NCBI GenBank assembly: GCA_003833135.1
Contig: QZLH01001015.1
Coordinates: 9,393 to 38,889, forward strand
Direction of reading: 5' to 3'
Source: Oehlia diaphana
Taxonomy: Eukaryota; Glomeromycota; Glomeromycetes; Glomerales; Glomeraceae
DNA length: 29,497 nucleotides
The notes beneath the pieces were generated by a model, which had not been told where the DNA came from, searched no databases, and worked only from the letters and a program-made list of their open reading frames with translations. Within the stretch, counting starts at the first letter, position 1. Each line of letters opens with the position of its first letter. A program made the translations under genes and the position numbers. Positions 21,482-29,497 of the stretch are shown here, one piece after another.

Positions 21482-22995
21482 ATGACAGAACAAACGTCAC
21501 AGACCGCTGTCGATCAAAGTGTTTCAGCAACTTCAAATGTTGCTCCCACTTCTACTGCTACTCCGTCAGCTTCAACACACATTCAAACGCAACAGCAACT
21601 GCAGCAGCAACAACAAAACCAGGCGTTTATGCAGCAGGTTCGTAGAAAGAGGACGGAAGAAAATTTTTTTCATTGTTTTATAAAGGTTATTTATTTAATG
21701 TTATGTAGGTTAATCTTATTTATTGATAATAATTTTAAACAATCTTAGTTTTGGAGTCGACAAATTACTCTTGCAGAACAGTTTGAAAGTGACTTTAAAA
21801 ATCATCCTCTACCTCTAGCTAGAATTAAGAAAGTCATGAAAAGTGATCAGGATGTTAAGGTAAGCATTTAGATAACAAAAATTTTTCTTAATGAATACTA
21901 TTAAAATTGTTTTTAATTATACTAATTTATATAAAATTAAATCAAAAACTTAGATGATTAGTGCAGAGGTAGTCTTTTTTTTTAATTAATTGTTAAAAAA
22001 ATTATAAATGCTCAACTCTTTACACAATGTCATGTCATCAATTAGGCACCAATCTTATTCTCCAAAGCCTGTGAAATTTTTATATCTGAAATTACAATGC
22101 GAGCATGGATCCATGCTGAAGAAAACAAACGTCGCACCCTACAACGTAGTGATGTTGCTTCTGCAGTTAGCAGATCTGATCAATTCGATTTCTTGATTGA
22201 TATCGTTCCAAGAGAGGAAGTACCTAAAAGTTCAAATAGAAGACCTAAGGAAGAACCTGTAGGCGTTAATGCTTTTTGATGTATATTGCGTTTATAAAAG
22301 ATTTTTTTTTCGTATAATGGTTGTCTTTTTATTCTTATAAGAGTATCTTGATTTATATTTTTTTAAAACAAATTTTCAATAAAAAATAAATTTTAAGCAA
22401 ACAGAACATATATTTGCCGAACAAAATACTTTAGCTTATTATCCACCTCAACATGGAATGCAATACCAACCTGATCCCACTACTGCTTCATATTATCAAC
22501 AGGTAAGGAATTAAAATTTGTTGGGCACCTTATTATAAACGTTAATCTTTTCCATCTTATGATCAATATCTAATAATTAAGAAAAAGAATTCGAATGACA
22601 CAAATGTTGTTTAGCTTCAAGCAGAACATATCCGACATGAAATTCACCTACAAGAACAACTTCGCATTCAACACCAAAAATTTCAACAAGATCAACAACA
22701 ATCATCAACATCCTCAGATACAACATCGCAAACAGTAGTAGCTCAACAACAGGAACAAACTCAAACATCACAACAACATTCTTCTCAACAATCAACACCG
22801 TATGATCATAAACAAACTTCACAACAAATAAAAACCTCCGCTCCACCTTCTACCACTCCGTCGGATGGTACAGTGATAGATGCTTTATTAACTGCCGCAA
22901 ACGACGTAGCAAGACATCAACCACAAGAATCAGAAGACCAAGATAGACAACGTTCTAAATCTACACGGAAAGGTTCAAAGAAAACGAAAAAGTAG
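21482..22995 (+). CDS. HAP5: CCAAT-binding factor subunit NF-YC / HAP5
   Basis: Exons: join(21482..21637,21749..21859,21954..21968,22046..22258,22398..22502,22615..22995); 326 residues. It forms the NF-Y (HAP2/3/5) trimer that binds CCAAT boxes in the nucleus. Residues 1-52 are Thr/Ser/Gln-rich. The histone-fold core is at about 53-150: [43 protein letters not shown] sequence (my splice gives MISAE then [16 protein letters not shown]), [18 protein letters not shown], and [12 protein letters not shown]. The C-terminal third is a Gln-rich activation-type region ending in a basic KGSKKTKK tail. Exon 3 is only 15 nt and encodes exactly MISAE; skipping it would delete five core residues but keep frame. 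Reading exon 4 through its donor gives a short alternative end (VGVNAF). Confidence 0.95.
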
Positions 22996-23080
22996 ATAAA
23001 TATAATTTAACTCTCTAGGGAGGTCAATGTATATAGTGAGATATGAATAGCATATATTTTCTGATAATCCGAGTAATTTG

Positions 23081-23086
23081 AATAAA
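23081..23086 (+). terminator. Probable poly(A) signal of NF-YC
   Basis: AATAAA lies 86 bp downstream of the NF-YC stop in the 267-bp convergent gap to IPK1. Called from motif and position only. Confidence 0.35.
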
Positions 23087-23262
23087 AAGAGTATCTATTC
23101 CAGATTAGTGAATTTATTAAACTAAATTTGCCACAACCATTTTAAAATTTCTGATTTTTCTAGTGAAAATACATAGTTATACAGTCACGTTAGCGGTACG
23201 TAAATTGTAATAATTGCACGATATCACCTATATATCAGAGTAAAGACATATATATTTAATAC

Positions 23263-25127
23263 TCATTCAGAACATTTGTTATTTGTTGCACCGCATTTTA
23301 AATAATTCTCTACAATTTTTGCGTCTAACTCTTGATAATAAGGTAATTTTGCCAAAGGTTTTGGATCTAAATCGATAACACTAACTTTGTAAACATACGG
23401 CCTATCAAGGTAATTATCGTAAGGATACTTATTCAGAGAATCACTAATGGGCGATTGTGTTTCAGACAAAGATATTTGTTGAAGTCTTTCTTTGTTTTGG
23501 AAAATTGGACTTAAAAACAAGAACAAGAAAATACTTTATGGATCAATAATTAATTAGCCATGGCCTAACCCGAAAAATGTAAAGAATACCTTGAATGAGA
23601 TTTTTGTTCAGCAAAATCGCGTATATCAGATCTCCGAAAAGAAAAGATTATAGAACAGTCCTTTAATGTAGCAGACATCAAATATTCGTATATCCGCTGA
23701 TGAATTTGTTTATTTTCCATTGTAGACATAAACTCGAGCACTAATTAAAAATTAGTGTAAATAGTTATAAGAGTAATAGTAATAATAATAATAATAACTT
23801 CTATCTTATTCAAACCATTTTCATTATTACTATTATTTGCGGTGGTTCTCTTCATATATTCATCTACTATCAATTTCCATTCTTCTAATAATGGCTCTGA
23901 TAATTTCGGTCGGAGAGTTATTAAGAGTTTATTAATTCCTTCAATGTCTAGTTCATCTAAAGTTTTTTGTAATATCTTTAGCCTTCTAAACAAATATTGT
24001 TCTTTCATAATAACTTGTATCAATAGAACAATAAGCATATCAATTACATAACTGTAAATGAATAGGAATCAACAATTAATAGTGCTACGTTTTATCAATT
24101 AGGTATTATGTAAACTTACTGCTGTTTTTTATCATCCAATTCAGGGTAACCGATCTCAAAAAACTCACATAGTGAAGTCAGCCAATTCTCCTGTATTCAT
24201 ATAGTTTATGTTTAATATCATTATACTACTTATATATAATTTAATTCAACTTACTTTTCCAATCTCAATTTGCAGCCCTTGTATAAATAATTTTAAATTA
24301 CTTCCAGGACAGTCTATTAAGGCCTCTATTGCCTTTCTTATTCTTTTATCTTCCAGAGAAAATAAATCTAATGGACAATATCTTGTGACGTCATCTGTTG
24401 GACCTCGTTTAAGGTACTTATGCATACAGAAACGACATGATTGAAATTTTACAAAATTTTCAATGAAAGGAGAAGATGGCAAAAATGCCCATTTAGGCTG
24501 AGCTCAAAAAGAGAATAATATAATATATTATAAAAAAATGAATAAATCAGTATCATAAGAAAGAATAAAGTCTACCTTTAACTCAACAGAAAGCGTGGGA
24601 CTAATATTCGACGGGAACACCGTATGATCAGGTGTTAAAATAGCATATTTCTGATTGTGATCGATATCTTTTTGGGTTCGCTTATTGGATCGTATCTTAA
24701 GAACTGATTTAGACAAAGCTTTAAGAAACTCCGGCTGTACTTCCAACAATATCTATAATCACTTTTTATTTAAATAAGGACATGGAAATTTTAATAAAGT
24801 TTAAATAGTCTTTATTTACCGATTCACCGACGTATTTATCACCAATTAATGGCCTCATAACAAAATTTGCATAAGAATACGTAAAGTATTGAGGATCAAT
24901 AATTGTATCCAATTGATTATCCTTTCGCAAGCGAAGTACCGTAGCTGACTACATATAAATGCATGAAATTATTAGAAAAAATTAAGTAATAATAATGATA
25001 TCATTTTTAAGCGTACATATCTAGCATTTTCGCCAACATATGATAATGTTATATTTGCATTGCCTTCTGCCTTGAATTTCCATAAAGTCGTGTTATAAAG
25101 TTCGGGAATAGTTTCGACGCGCGCCAT
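23263..25127 (-). CDS. IPK1: Inositol-pentakisphosphate 2-kinase
   Basis: Exons: complement join(23263..23509,23590..23740,23816..24051,24120..24190,24255..24497,24576..24752,24820..24948,25017..25127); 454 residues. It phosphorylates Ins(1,3,4,5,6)P5 at the 2-position to make InsP6 (phytate). Diagnostic features are the N-lobe FKAEGNANITLSYVGENA followed by VLRLRK (nucleotide-binding region), VELKPKWAFLP (about 136-146, the family E-x-K-P-K motif), SCRFCMHKYLK (zinc-site region), YCPLDLFS, and near the C-terminus VSVIDLDPKPLAKLPYY (about 415-431; DLDPKP is the conserved metal/phosphate motif). ATG 25125-25127 gives the expected N-terminus. Exon 6 end is set at GAAAATG before GTTTGA (23815-23816) because it restores frame; a stronger-looking GTTATT donor beside an ATT microsatellite does not. 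Confidence 0.92.
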
Positions 25128-25299
25128 TCATCAATTACTTATAATAAAAAGTCACGGGATGTTCAAGAAAAGTCATTTTATCTCTGGATTATTGATCAGC
25201 AAAATAGTAAAAAAATTTCCAGATTACGTATTGTGCAACTTACAAAAATGATAAATAGAAATTTAAAACTATCGAAATTTGAGGATTTTCTTCCTTAAA
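25128..25299. promoter_or_regulatory. Shared divergent promoter of IPK1 and the NmrA-like gene
   Basis: Only 172 bp separate the two opposing start codons, so the genes must share regulatory DNA. No motif can be named with confidence. Confidence 0.5.
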
Positions 25300-26271
25300 A
25301 TGTCCAAGTTCACAATATTTGTTTCGGGCAGCGTTAATTTGCCGGTATGTATTAATAATGATATTGAAAAAACGCGAAAACAAATTTTTGAAATTCCAAA
25401 CGCTTTTTAATTGTGAAAGGCCAGAGCCGTTGTCAAAGAGCTAAATAAACACGATGACAAAATTACAAAGCTACGGCTTGGCCTGTTACCAGGTCAAACT
25501 ACCTTGGATCTTGTAAGAGGATATACTGAAGTATTTTATATAAATCCTTCCGAACGTAATACTATTAATGTAGCGTTGGAAGGCGTTGATGCGGCATTTG
25601 TCTGGGATTCAGAGCTTGAAGATAAAAGTCATTTAAATGATTTTATTGATATAGCCGTGGAAAAGGGAGTCAAACAACTTGTCGTACTTAGTGCTTATAA
25701 TACAAACCCTCTAGCAGCTGAAGATATTGAGAAATATATCATTTCAAAACAAATTCCTTCTTATACATTCCTCCGTGTTCCTTTTTTTACTCATCATCTT
25801 AACCTCTATACCGATTCAATTATTAAAGAAAAGGTTTTGCCTTTGCCAATTGGATTTGAAGGGACTTTTTCACCTTTAGATGATCGTGATTTTGGTGAAG
25901 TGGTTGCAACTATCTTATTAGCTGGTGTAACCGAAAATCCTTACAATAAAATGATCTATACTCTTACAGGACCAAAGTTATATAGTGGACCACAACTAGC
26001 TGAAAAATTATCAATAATAATGAATGACCAAATTGATTTTCGAGGTACTTCACAAAATGAGGCTGAAGCTTTTTTGATACAAGCGATTCCATCAGAGTTT
26101 CGTAACAAAAATCAATTAGTAAAGCATTATCTTGAATTTTATCGTTTAATTCGTGATGGAGAAATTGGGATGACAACAGATGATGTAAAGAAAATAATGG
26201 GAGATGAAAAGTCACCAAGAGATATTGAGGGTTATTTTGGGGAAGTATTGTTGCAAACTATCTCTATCTAA
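25300..26271 (+). CDS. NmrA-like NAD(P)-binding protein
   Basis: Exons: join(25300..25344,25420..26271); 298 residues. It belongs to the NmrA/atypical short-chain dehydrogenase group: a Rossmann N-terminal half (FTIFVSGS..., GVDAAFVWDSELEDK, AVEKGVKQLVVLSAYNTNP), LRVPFFTHHLNLY, LPLPIGFEGTFSPLDDRDFGEV (the family D-[VI]-x-D-[IF]-G-like block) and a substrate-domain C-terminus (YTLTGPKLYSGPQLAEKLS). The usual glycine-rich G-x-x-G-x-x-G turn is degenerate here (SGSVNLPAR), and no YxxxK catalytic pair is apparent. It may therefore be a redox sensor or nucleotide-free regulator rather than an enzyme. The ATG at 25300-25302, spliced from GCCG to AAAG, keeps frame; the short first exon carries the beta-1 strand. 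Confidence 0.88.
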
Positions 26272-26683
26272 CATTGGTATTTAATTTAATGAGGTGCTAC
26301 GTGTAATTTTATTTTTGCAATTATTCTATCTTTCACATTTATTTTTCTTCATTGTAATCAATTTTTTAAAATCTTTATCATCAGCATTTTCTATTGTTGT
26401 GTCTTTGTCATTATTTTCTTTTTTATTTGATTAGCCATTTAAAATAGTATTCCTTTCTAAAAAGTTTTAATTTTATAATAAATATATGCCAATTATTAAG
26501 TTAATATAATATAATATATATTATAAAAATAACATTTCAGATAAAATTTAATTAACAAAATAATACTTTACTCTTATAATATTTGTTTTAATAAATTGTA
26601 TATAATTACCAAATTTATGCACTTGCACGTGATAGCGTTAAACTTAATTCCGGCCAGTGCGTACGTACACATAATGCGTAAGT
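26272..26683. other. AT-rich intergenic DNA
   Basis: This is the 3' flank of the NmrA-like gene, with an AATAAA near 26477 and AT-palindromic runs near 26500-26525. No gene is seen. Confidence 0.5.
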
Positions 26684-26856
26684 TATATATGTTGTGCCTC
26701 AGATTGATTCTTGCCTCAGATTAAAACTCACCAATAGAATGTGACAGTTAATGTTATTACACGTGATGATCTACATAATAATATTACTATATATGGTAAT
26801 ATCACGTGATTTAGCTTCATTTCACGCAAGATGTGATCTGAGGCACAACATATATA
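26684..26856. mobile_element. MITE-like element 1 (173 bp)
   Basis: Perfect 21-bp terminal inverted repeats lie at 26684-26704 and 26836-26856. The core is ATATGTTGTGCCTCAGAT, preceded by TA-rich bases that may include a TA target duplication. GCCTCAGATT recurs just inside the left end. The interior has no coding capacity and contains CACGTGAT twice with inverted TAATATTAC/GTAATAT segments, so the whole element could fold. Size and structure fit a non-autonomous DNA transposon, probably mobilised by a Tc1/mariner-type enzyme, but its ends do not match the Tc1 copy at the window start. Confidence 0.8.
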
Positions 26857-27472
26857 TTGCTAATAATTAATAAAACTACTCTACCCATTAACCTGTAGTG
26901 AAATTTATATATTTAATTGCAACAAGTTATATACACAAACTTTGTAATTTTATCAAATTACTATAAATAGAACAAATAAAAAACAATGAATTTTTAAATA
27001 AAAAAGATGTGGATATAACCTAAAAATATTTATTTTAAAGCAGATAACTTTAACAAATTTTGTATATAAGTAATTTTTGACATTTTATATAATCTGTTTT
27101 TTATAAACTTGCCTAAAAGTTAGATTTTTCATTTTAAAATCAAAGTTTTTATTTAAAAATGCAATAAAATTTATTGATTTTAATGGATTTTTAAGAAATT
27201 TTATTTTTATTTTATTTTCCTATTTATACTATTTATAGTAATTTGAAAATGTAATAATTAGTAAAAAAGGTATAGAATGAATATAATAGAATAAATATAA
27301 CAGTAAAACAATAAACTAAGAATACAATAATATAAATATAATAATTATAAATATAAATAAATTATTTATTACAAAGCAGTAGAATTCTGAATTTAATTTA
27401 ATAAATCAAATAACTAATAAATAATTAATACAGGAAAAATTGAACATAGCCAAAAATTAATAATCAATAGAG
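26857..27472. other. AT-rich intergenic DNA
   Basis: No open frames or RNA genes are apparent. Simple A/T-biased sequence lies between the two MITE-like elements. Confidence 0.5.
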
Positions 27473-27637
27473 TATATGAGGACCGGTCTAGCAAAACAAG
27501 GGATTTGGTCTCAAAAAAAATTTTTAAGTTTATATGATAATTATATGTCAATTTCACTAAAAATTACAATTATAATAAAATCTCAAAAAAAAATTTTTGG
27601 TCTTAACCCCTTGTTTTGCTAGACAGATCCTCATATA
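27473..27637. mobile_element. MITE-like element 2 (165 bp)
   Basis: About 30-bp terminal inverted repeats at 27473-27502 and 27608-27637 differ at only a few positions; the shared core is GTCTAGCAAAACAAGGG and the outer end TATATGAGGA. The outermost TA could be the target duplication. Inside, TCTCAAAAAAAAATTTTT-like segments occur twice as direct copies (about 27509 and 27581), suggesting internal duplication. There is no coding capacity. The element is distinct from element 1 and from the two transposons carrying transposase genes in this window. Confidence 0.8.
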
Positions 27638-28249
27638 TCAAATAATTCAATTAATAATTACATAAAAATTAGTTATCTAAATTGGAAGTATTTATTAATT
27701 TAAATAAATTATCATATATTGTATGCTATAGTACTTCAAGTATCTTGCAAAAATCAGGGATTTAATCCTGTACCCCTGGATACTTAACAAAATTTAAAAA
27801 TTCCATTTTTTGTAAATATCTCATGATCTACCAGTTCAATTTAAGTGATCTTTTTTTATTATGAAGAGTTCAATAAGAACTATCAAACAAAAAAAAAAAG
27901 ATTACTCAAATCTGATTACTGAATCATGAAATAAAAGCAAAATACTTTTAGGATACTATTATCAAGAAATTTGTTTAGATGTAATTTAATGTAATATTTT
28001 GAAGGTAGTGTGAAATTTTAAAATATTACACTAAAAATGTAATATTACAGAAGTTTACATTCTTAAATTTGAATAATAATAGTAATTTAATAATATTTTG
28101 CTATTTACTGATCCAATCAAAATGATCTATAGCACATTGGAATCAACTCATCAGAATAAATCAAATGGTAGTAAAATCACATCTTTACATTTGATAAATA
28201 ATTTTCTATTAATTTAAAACTTTATTGTATACTATAAAGTATTCTATTA
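27638..28249. other. AT-rich intergenic DNA with weak hairpins
   Basis: No gene. An 11-bp stem TGTAATATTTT (27990-28000) and AAAATATTACA (28020-28030) and a further GTAATATTAC copy downstream could form alternative hairpins. AAGTATC/GATACTT (about 27738 and 27778) bound a small CAGGGATT/AATCCTG palindromic segment. These may be eroded element ends. Confidence 0.5.
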
Positions 28250-29497
28250 CAGTCAACTCTCCATAAATACACTCTCCATAAATGCACACCCTCTATAAAT
28301 GCACCCTTTTGCTTGGTCCCAAGCTGGGACTTAATGTTAAATACACACCCTCTATATTCTACACGTGCAATCATTTCAAAATCCGTCATATAATAAAGGA
28401 TTTCTATAAATGCACGCACGTGACTTGTGTGACCTGAATAAATTCTGAAATGTAACCTTTATTTCCAAAATGTAACCTTTAGTTTTCGAAATGTAACCTA
28501 TATTTCCGAAATGTAACCTTAAATTTTAAATATATATATTGCGCAGTACGCGCAGTACGCGCAGTAGATTTAAATATGCCACCTAAAAAAAAATTACGTT
28601 AACTGATACCCAAAAATATGAACTATGCCTTTATGCCCGTGATAATAAGATGACTCGCTCTCAATATGTAAATTGGATTGAACAGAAATGGGAATTGAGA
28701 GTTGATGAATCTACTATAACACAAATTTTGCAAACTAAAGATAAGCGCCTTACTACAGAAGTCATTAATCCAGATGCAAAACGTCATAAGGCTGTTTTTG
28801 TTCCAGAACTTGAGTTTGCGCTCAAGGAATTTGTATTAACCTATCAGCACAAAACGATTTTAAGCGATGCTTTACTAATTGAGAAGGCTAAATCATTAGC
28901 TGACGAACTGGAAGTGCCTCAAGGGACATTACAGGTTACCTTTTCATTTAATTTTGTTTAATTTACTTCAAATCATTTATTTTATTTATAATTAACTTTT
29001 ATTTAACATTTATTTATTTTATTATAGTTTTCTAACGGCTGGCTTCAAAAATTTAAGGATCGTAATAGCATTCGTCAAGTAAAGCTTCAAGGAGAAGCAG
29101 ATTCTGCTGATGAAAATGCTATTACTGAAGCTCTGCCATTATTACGAAGTAAATGTGCTGAATATCCTCCTGATCGAATCTATAATATGGATGAGACAGG
29201 TCTATTTTATCGGTATTTTGTTTAAGTTTTTGTATTTTTGTGTATAAATACTGATTATATTATCTCTTAACTGATATTCTTTTTTAGTTTAGAACCAGAT
29301 CAAACATTAGCTACACGGAGGCTTTCTGGGCATAAAAAAAATAAAGAATGCCTTTCAATTGCTTTATGTGCGAATTCTAATGGGTCACATAAGCTAACTC
29401 CTTTAGTAATTGGTAAATATGCAAAGCCACGATGCTTTAAAAATGTTAATATTAGCAATTTACCAATGACCTATCGGAGCAATGGTAAGGCTTGGAT
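28250..29497 (+). mobile_element. pogo/Tigger-type DNA transposon, 5' part
   Basis: The element starts CAGTCAACTCTCCATAAAT at 28250 after a TA (28248-28249), the expected terminal CAGT and TA duplication of the pogo group. The subterminal region has four CTCYATAAATRCAC-like copies (28259, 28274, 28291, 28402), then four 20-bp units with AAATGTAACC (28447-28521) and a 9-bp GCGCAGTAC array (28541-28566). The transposase gene follows and runs out of the window, so the 3' end is not seen. Confidence 0.85.
28576..29497 (+). CDS. pogo/Tigger transposase (CENP-B-like), 3' partial, probable frameshift
   Basis: Visible exons: 28576..28934, 29028..29212 and 29288 to the window end, with in-frame GT-AG introns. 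Domains in order: an N-terminal psq/CENP-B HTH (LTDTQKYELCLYARDNKMTRSQYVNW, split here as LTDTQKYELCLYAR and MTRSQYVNW), a second CENP-B-type HTH (LEFALKEFVLTYQHK, then FSNGWLQKFKDRN), then DDE_1 with the first catalytic Asp in YNMDETGLFYR and KLTPLVIGKYAKPR-like sequence ending LPMTYRSNGKAW. Later catalytic acids lie outside the window. ATG 28576 (MPPKKK) is one base out of frame with the rest. The break lies in the A9 run 28585-28593, and TAA at 28584-28586 closes the downstream frame on its 5' side. The next in-frame ATG, 28650, would lose part of the HTH. Confidence 0.85.

Noticed and set aside
22577..22846. Minus-strand open frame opposite NF-YC exon 6
   Set aside because: It is a shadow of the Gln-rich CAA/CAG codons.

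Overview
This is eukaryotic nuclear DNA, very AT-rich, holding a compact run of fungal genes cut by many short GT-AG introns (60 modelled by hand in ten genes, plus two in a transposon). The gene set (Sec15, HAP5/NF-YC, Ymc-type carrier, SigF/NTF2-like protein, LEA-2 membrane protein) is fungal. The AT richness, intron density, Tc1, pogo/Tigger and Helitron signatures and the low-complexity repeats suggest an early-diverging fungus, most like an arbuscular mycorrhizal (Glomeromycotina, Rhizophagus-like) genome. The organism assignment is inference.

Left flank (1-3532): the 3' part of a Tc1-like transposon with an uninterrupted transposase frame (window start to 1002) ends in a terminal repeat and TA at about 1034-1063. 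It appears to sit inside the tail of an unknown zinc-ribbon coding sequence (1062-1187). Then come a repeat field built on the 9-mer TTAGACTTA (about 1209-1920), an imperfect ~75-bp duplication, a perfect 20-bp inverted repeat (2133-2192), and a Helitron-type 3' terminus (hairpin plus CTAG, 3503-3531).

Gene island (3933-26271): alanine aminotransferase (-) with a mitochondrial presequence, divergent from a Ymc1-like mitochondrial carrier (+); AP-2 clathrin adaptor mu subunit (-); exocyst Sec15 (-, 18 exons); a MIX23/CCDC58-like gene (+) with only its last exon clear; a SigF-like NTF2-fold protein (-); mitochondrial inner-membrane LETM1/Mdm38 (-); an LEA-2 membrane protein with a long Asn/Tyr/Pro-rich tail (-); NF-YC/HAP5 (+); inositol-pentakisphosphate 2-kinase IPK1 (-); and an NmrA-like NAD(P)-binding protein (+). 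All models except the MIX23-like one keep a consistent reading frame across every exon junction, and total lengths fit the families. Several exons are tiny (6, 15, 21 and 24 nt).

Right flank (26272-29497): AT-rich DNA with two TIR-bearing MITE-like elements (26684-26856; 27473-27637), then the 5' end of a pogo/Tigger-type transposon starting at 28250. Its CENP-B-like transposase has two introns, a probable one-base frameshift near the start, and runs off the window.

The genes do not form one pathway. Themes are mitochondrial function (ALT, carrier, LETM1, MIX23-like) and membrane traffic or phosphoinositide biology (AP-2 mu, Sec15, IPK1). I saw no clear evidence of a novel multi-gene system. 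The most unusual material is the TTAGACTTA repeat field with the interrupted zinc-ribbon fragment, the dual-start aminotransferase, the unresolved MIX23-like locus and the microexons.
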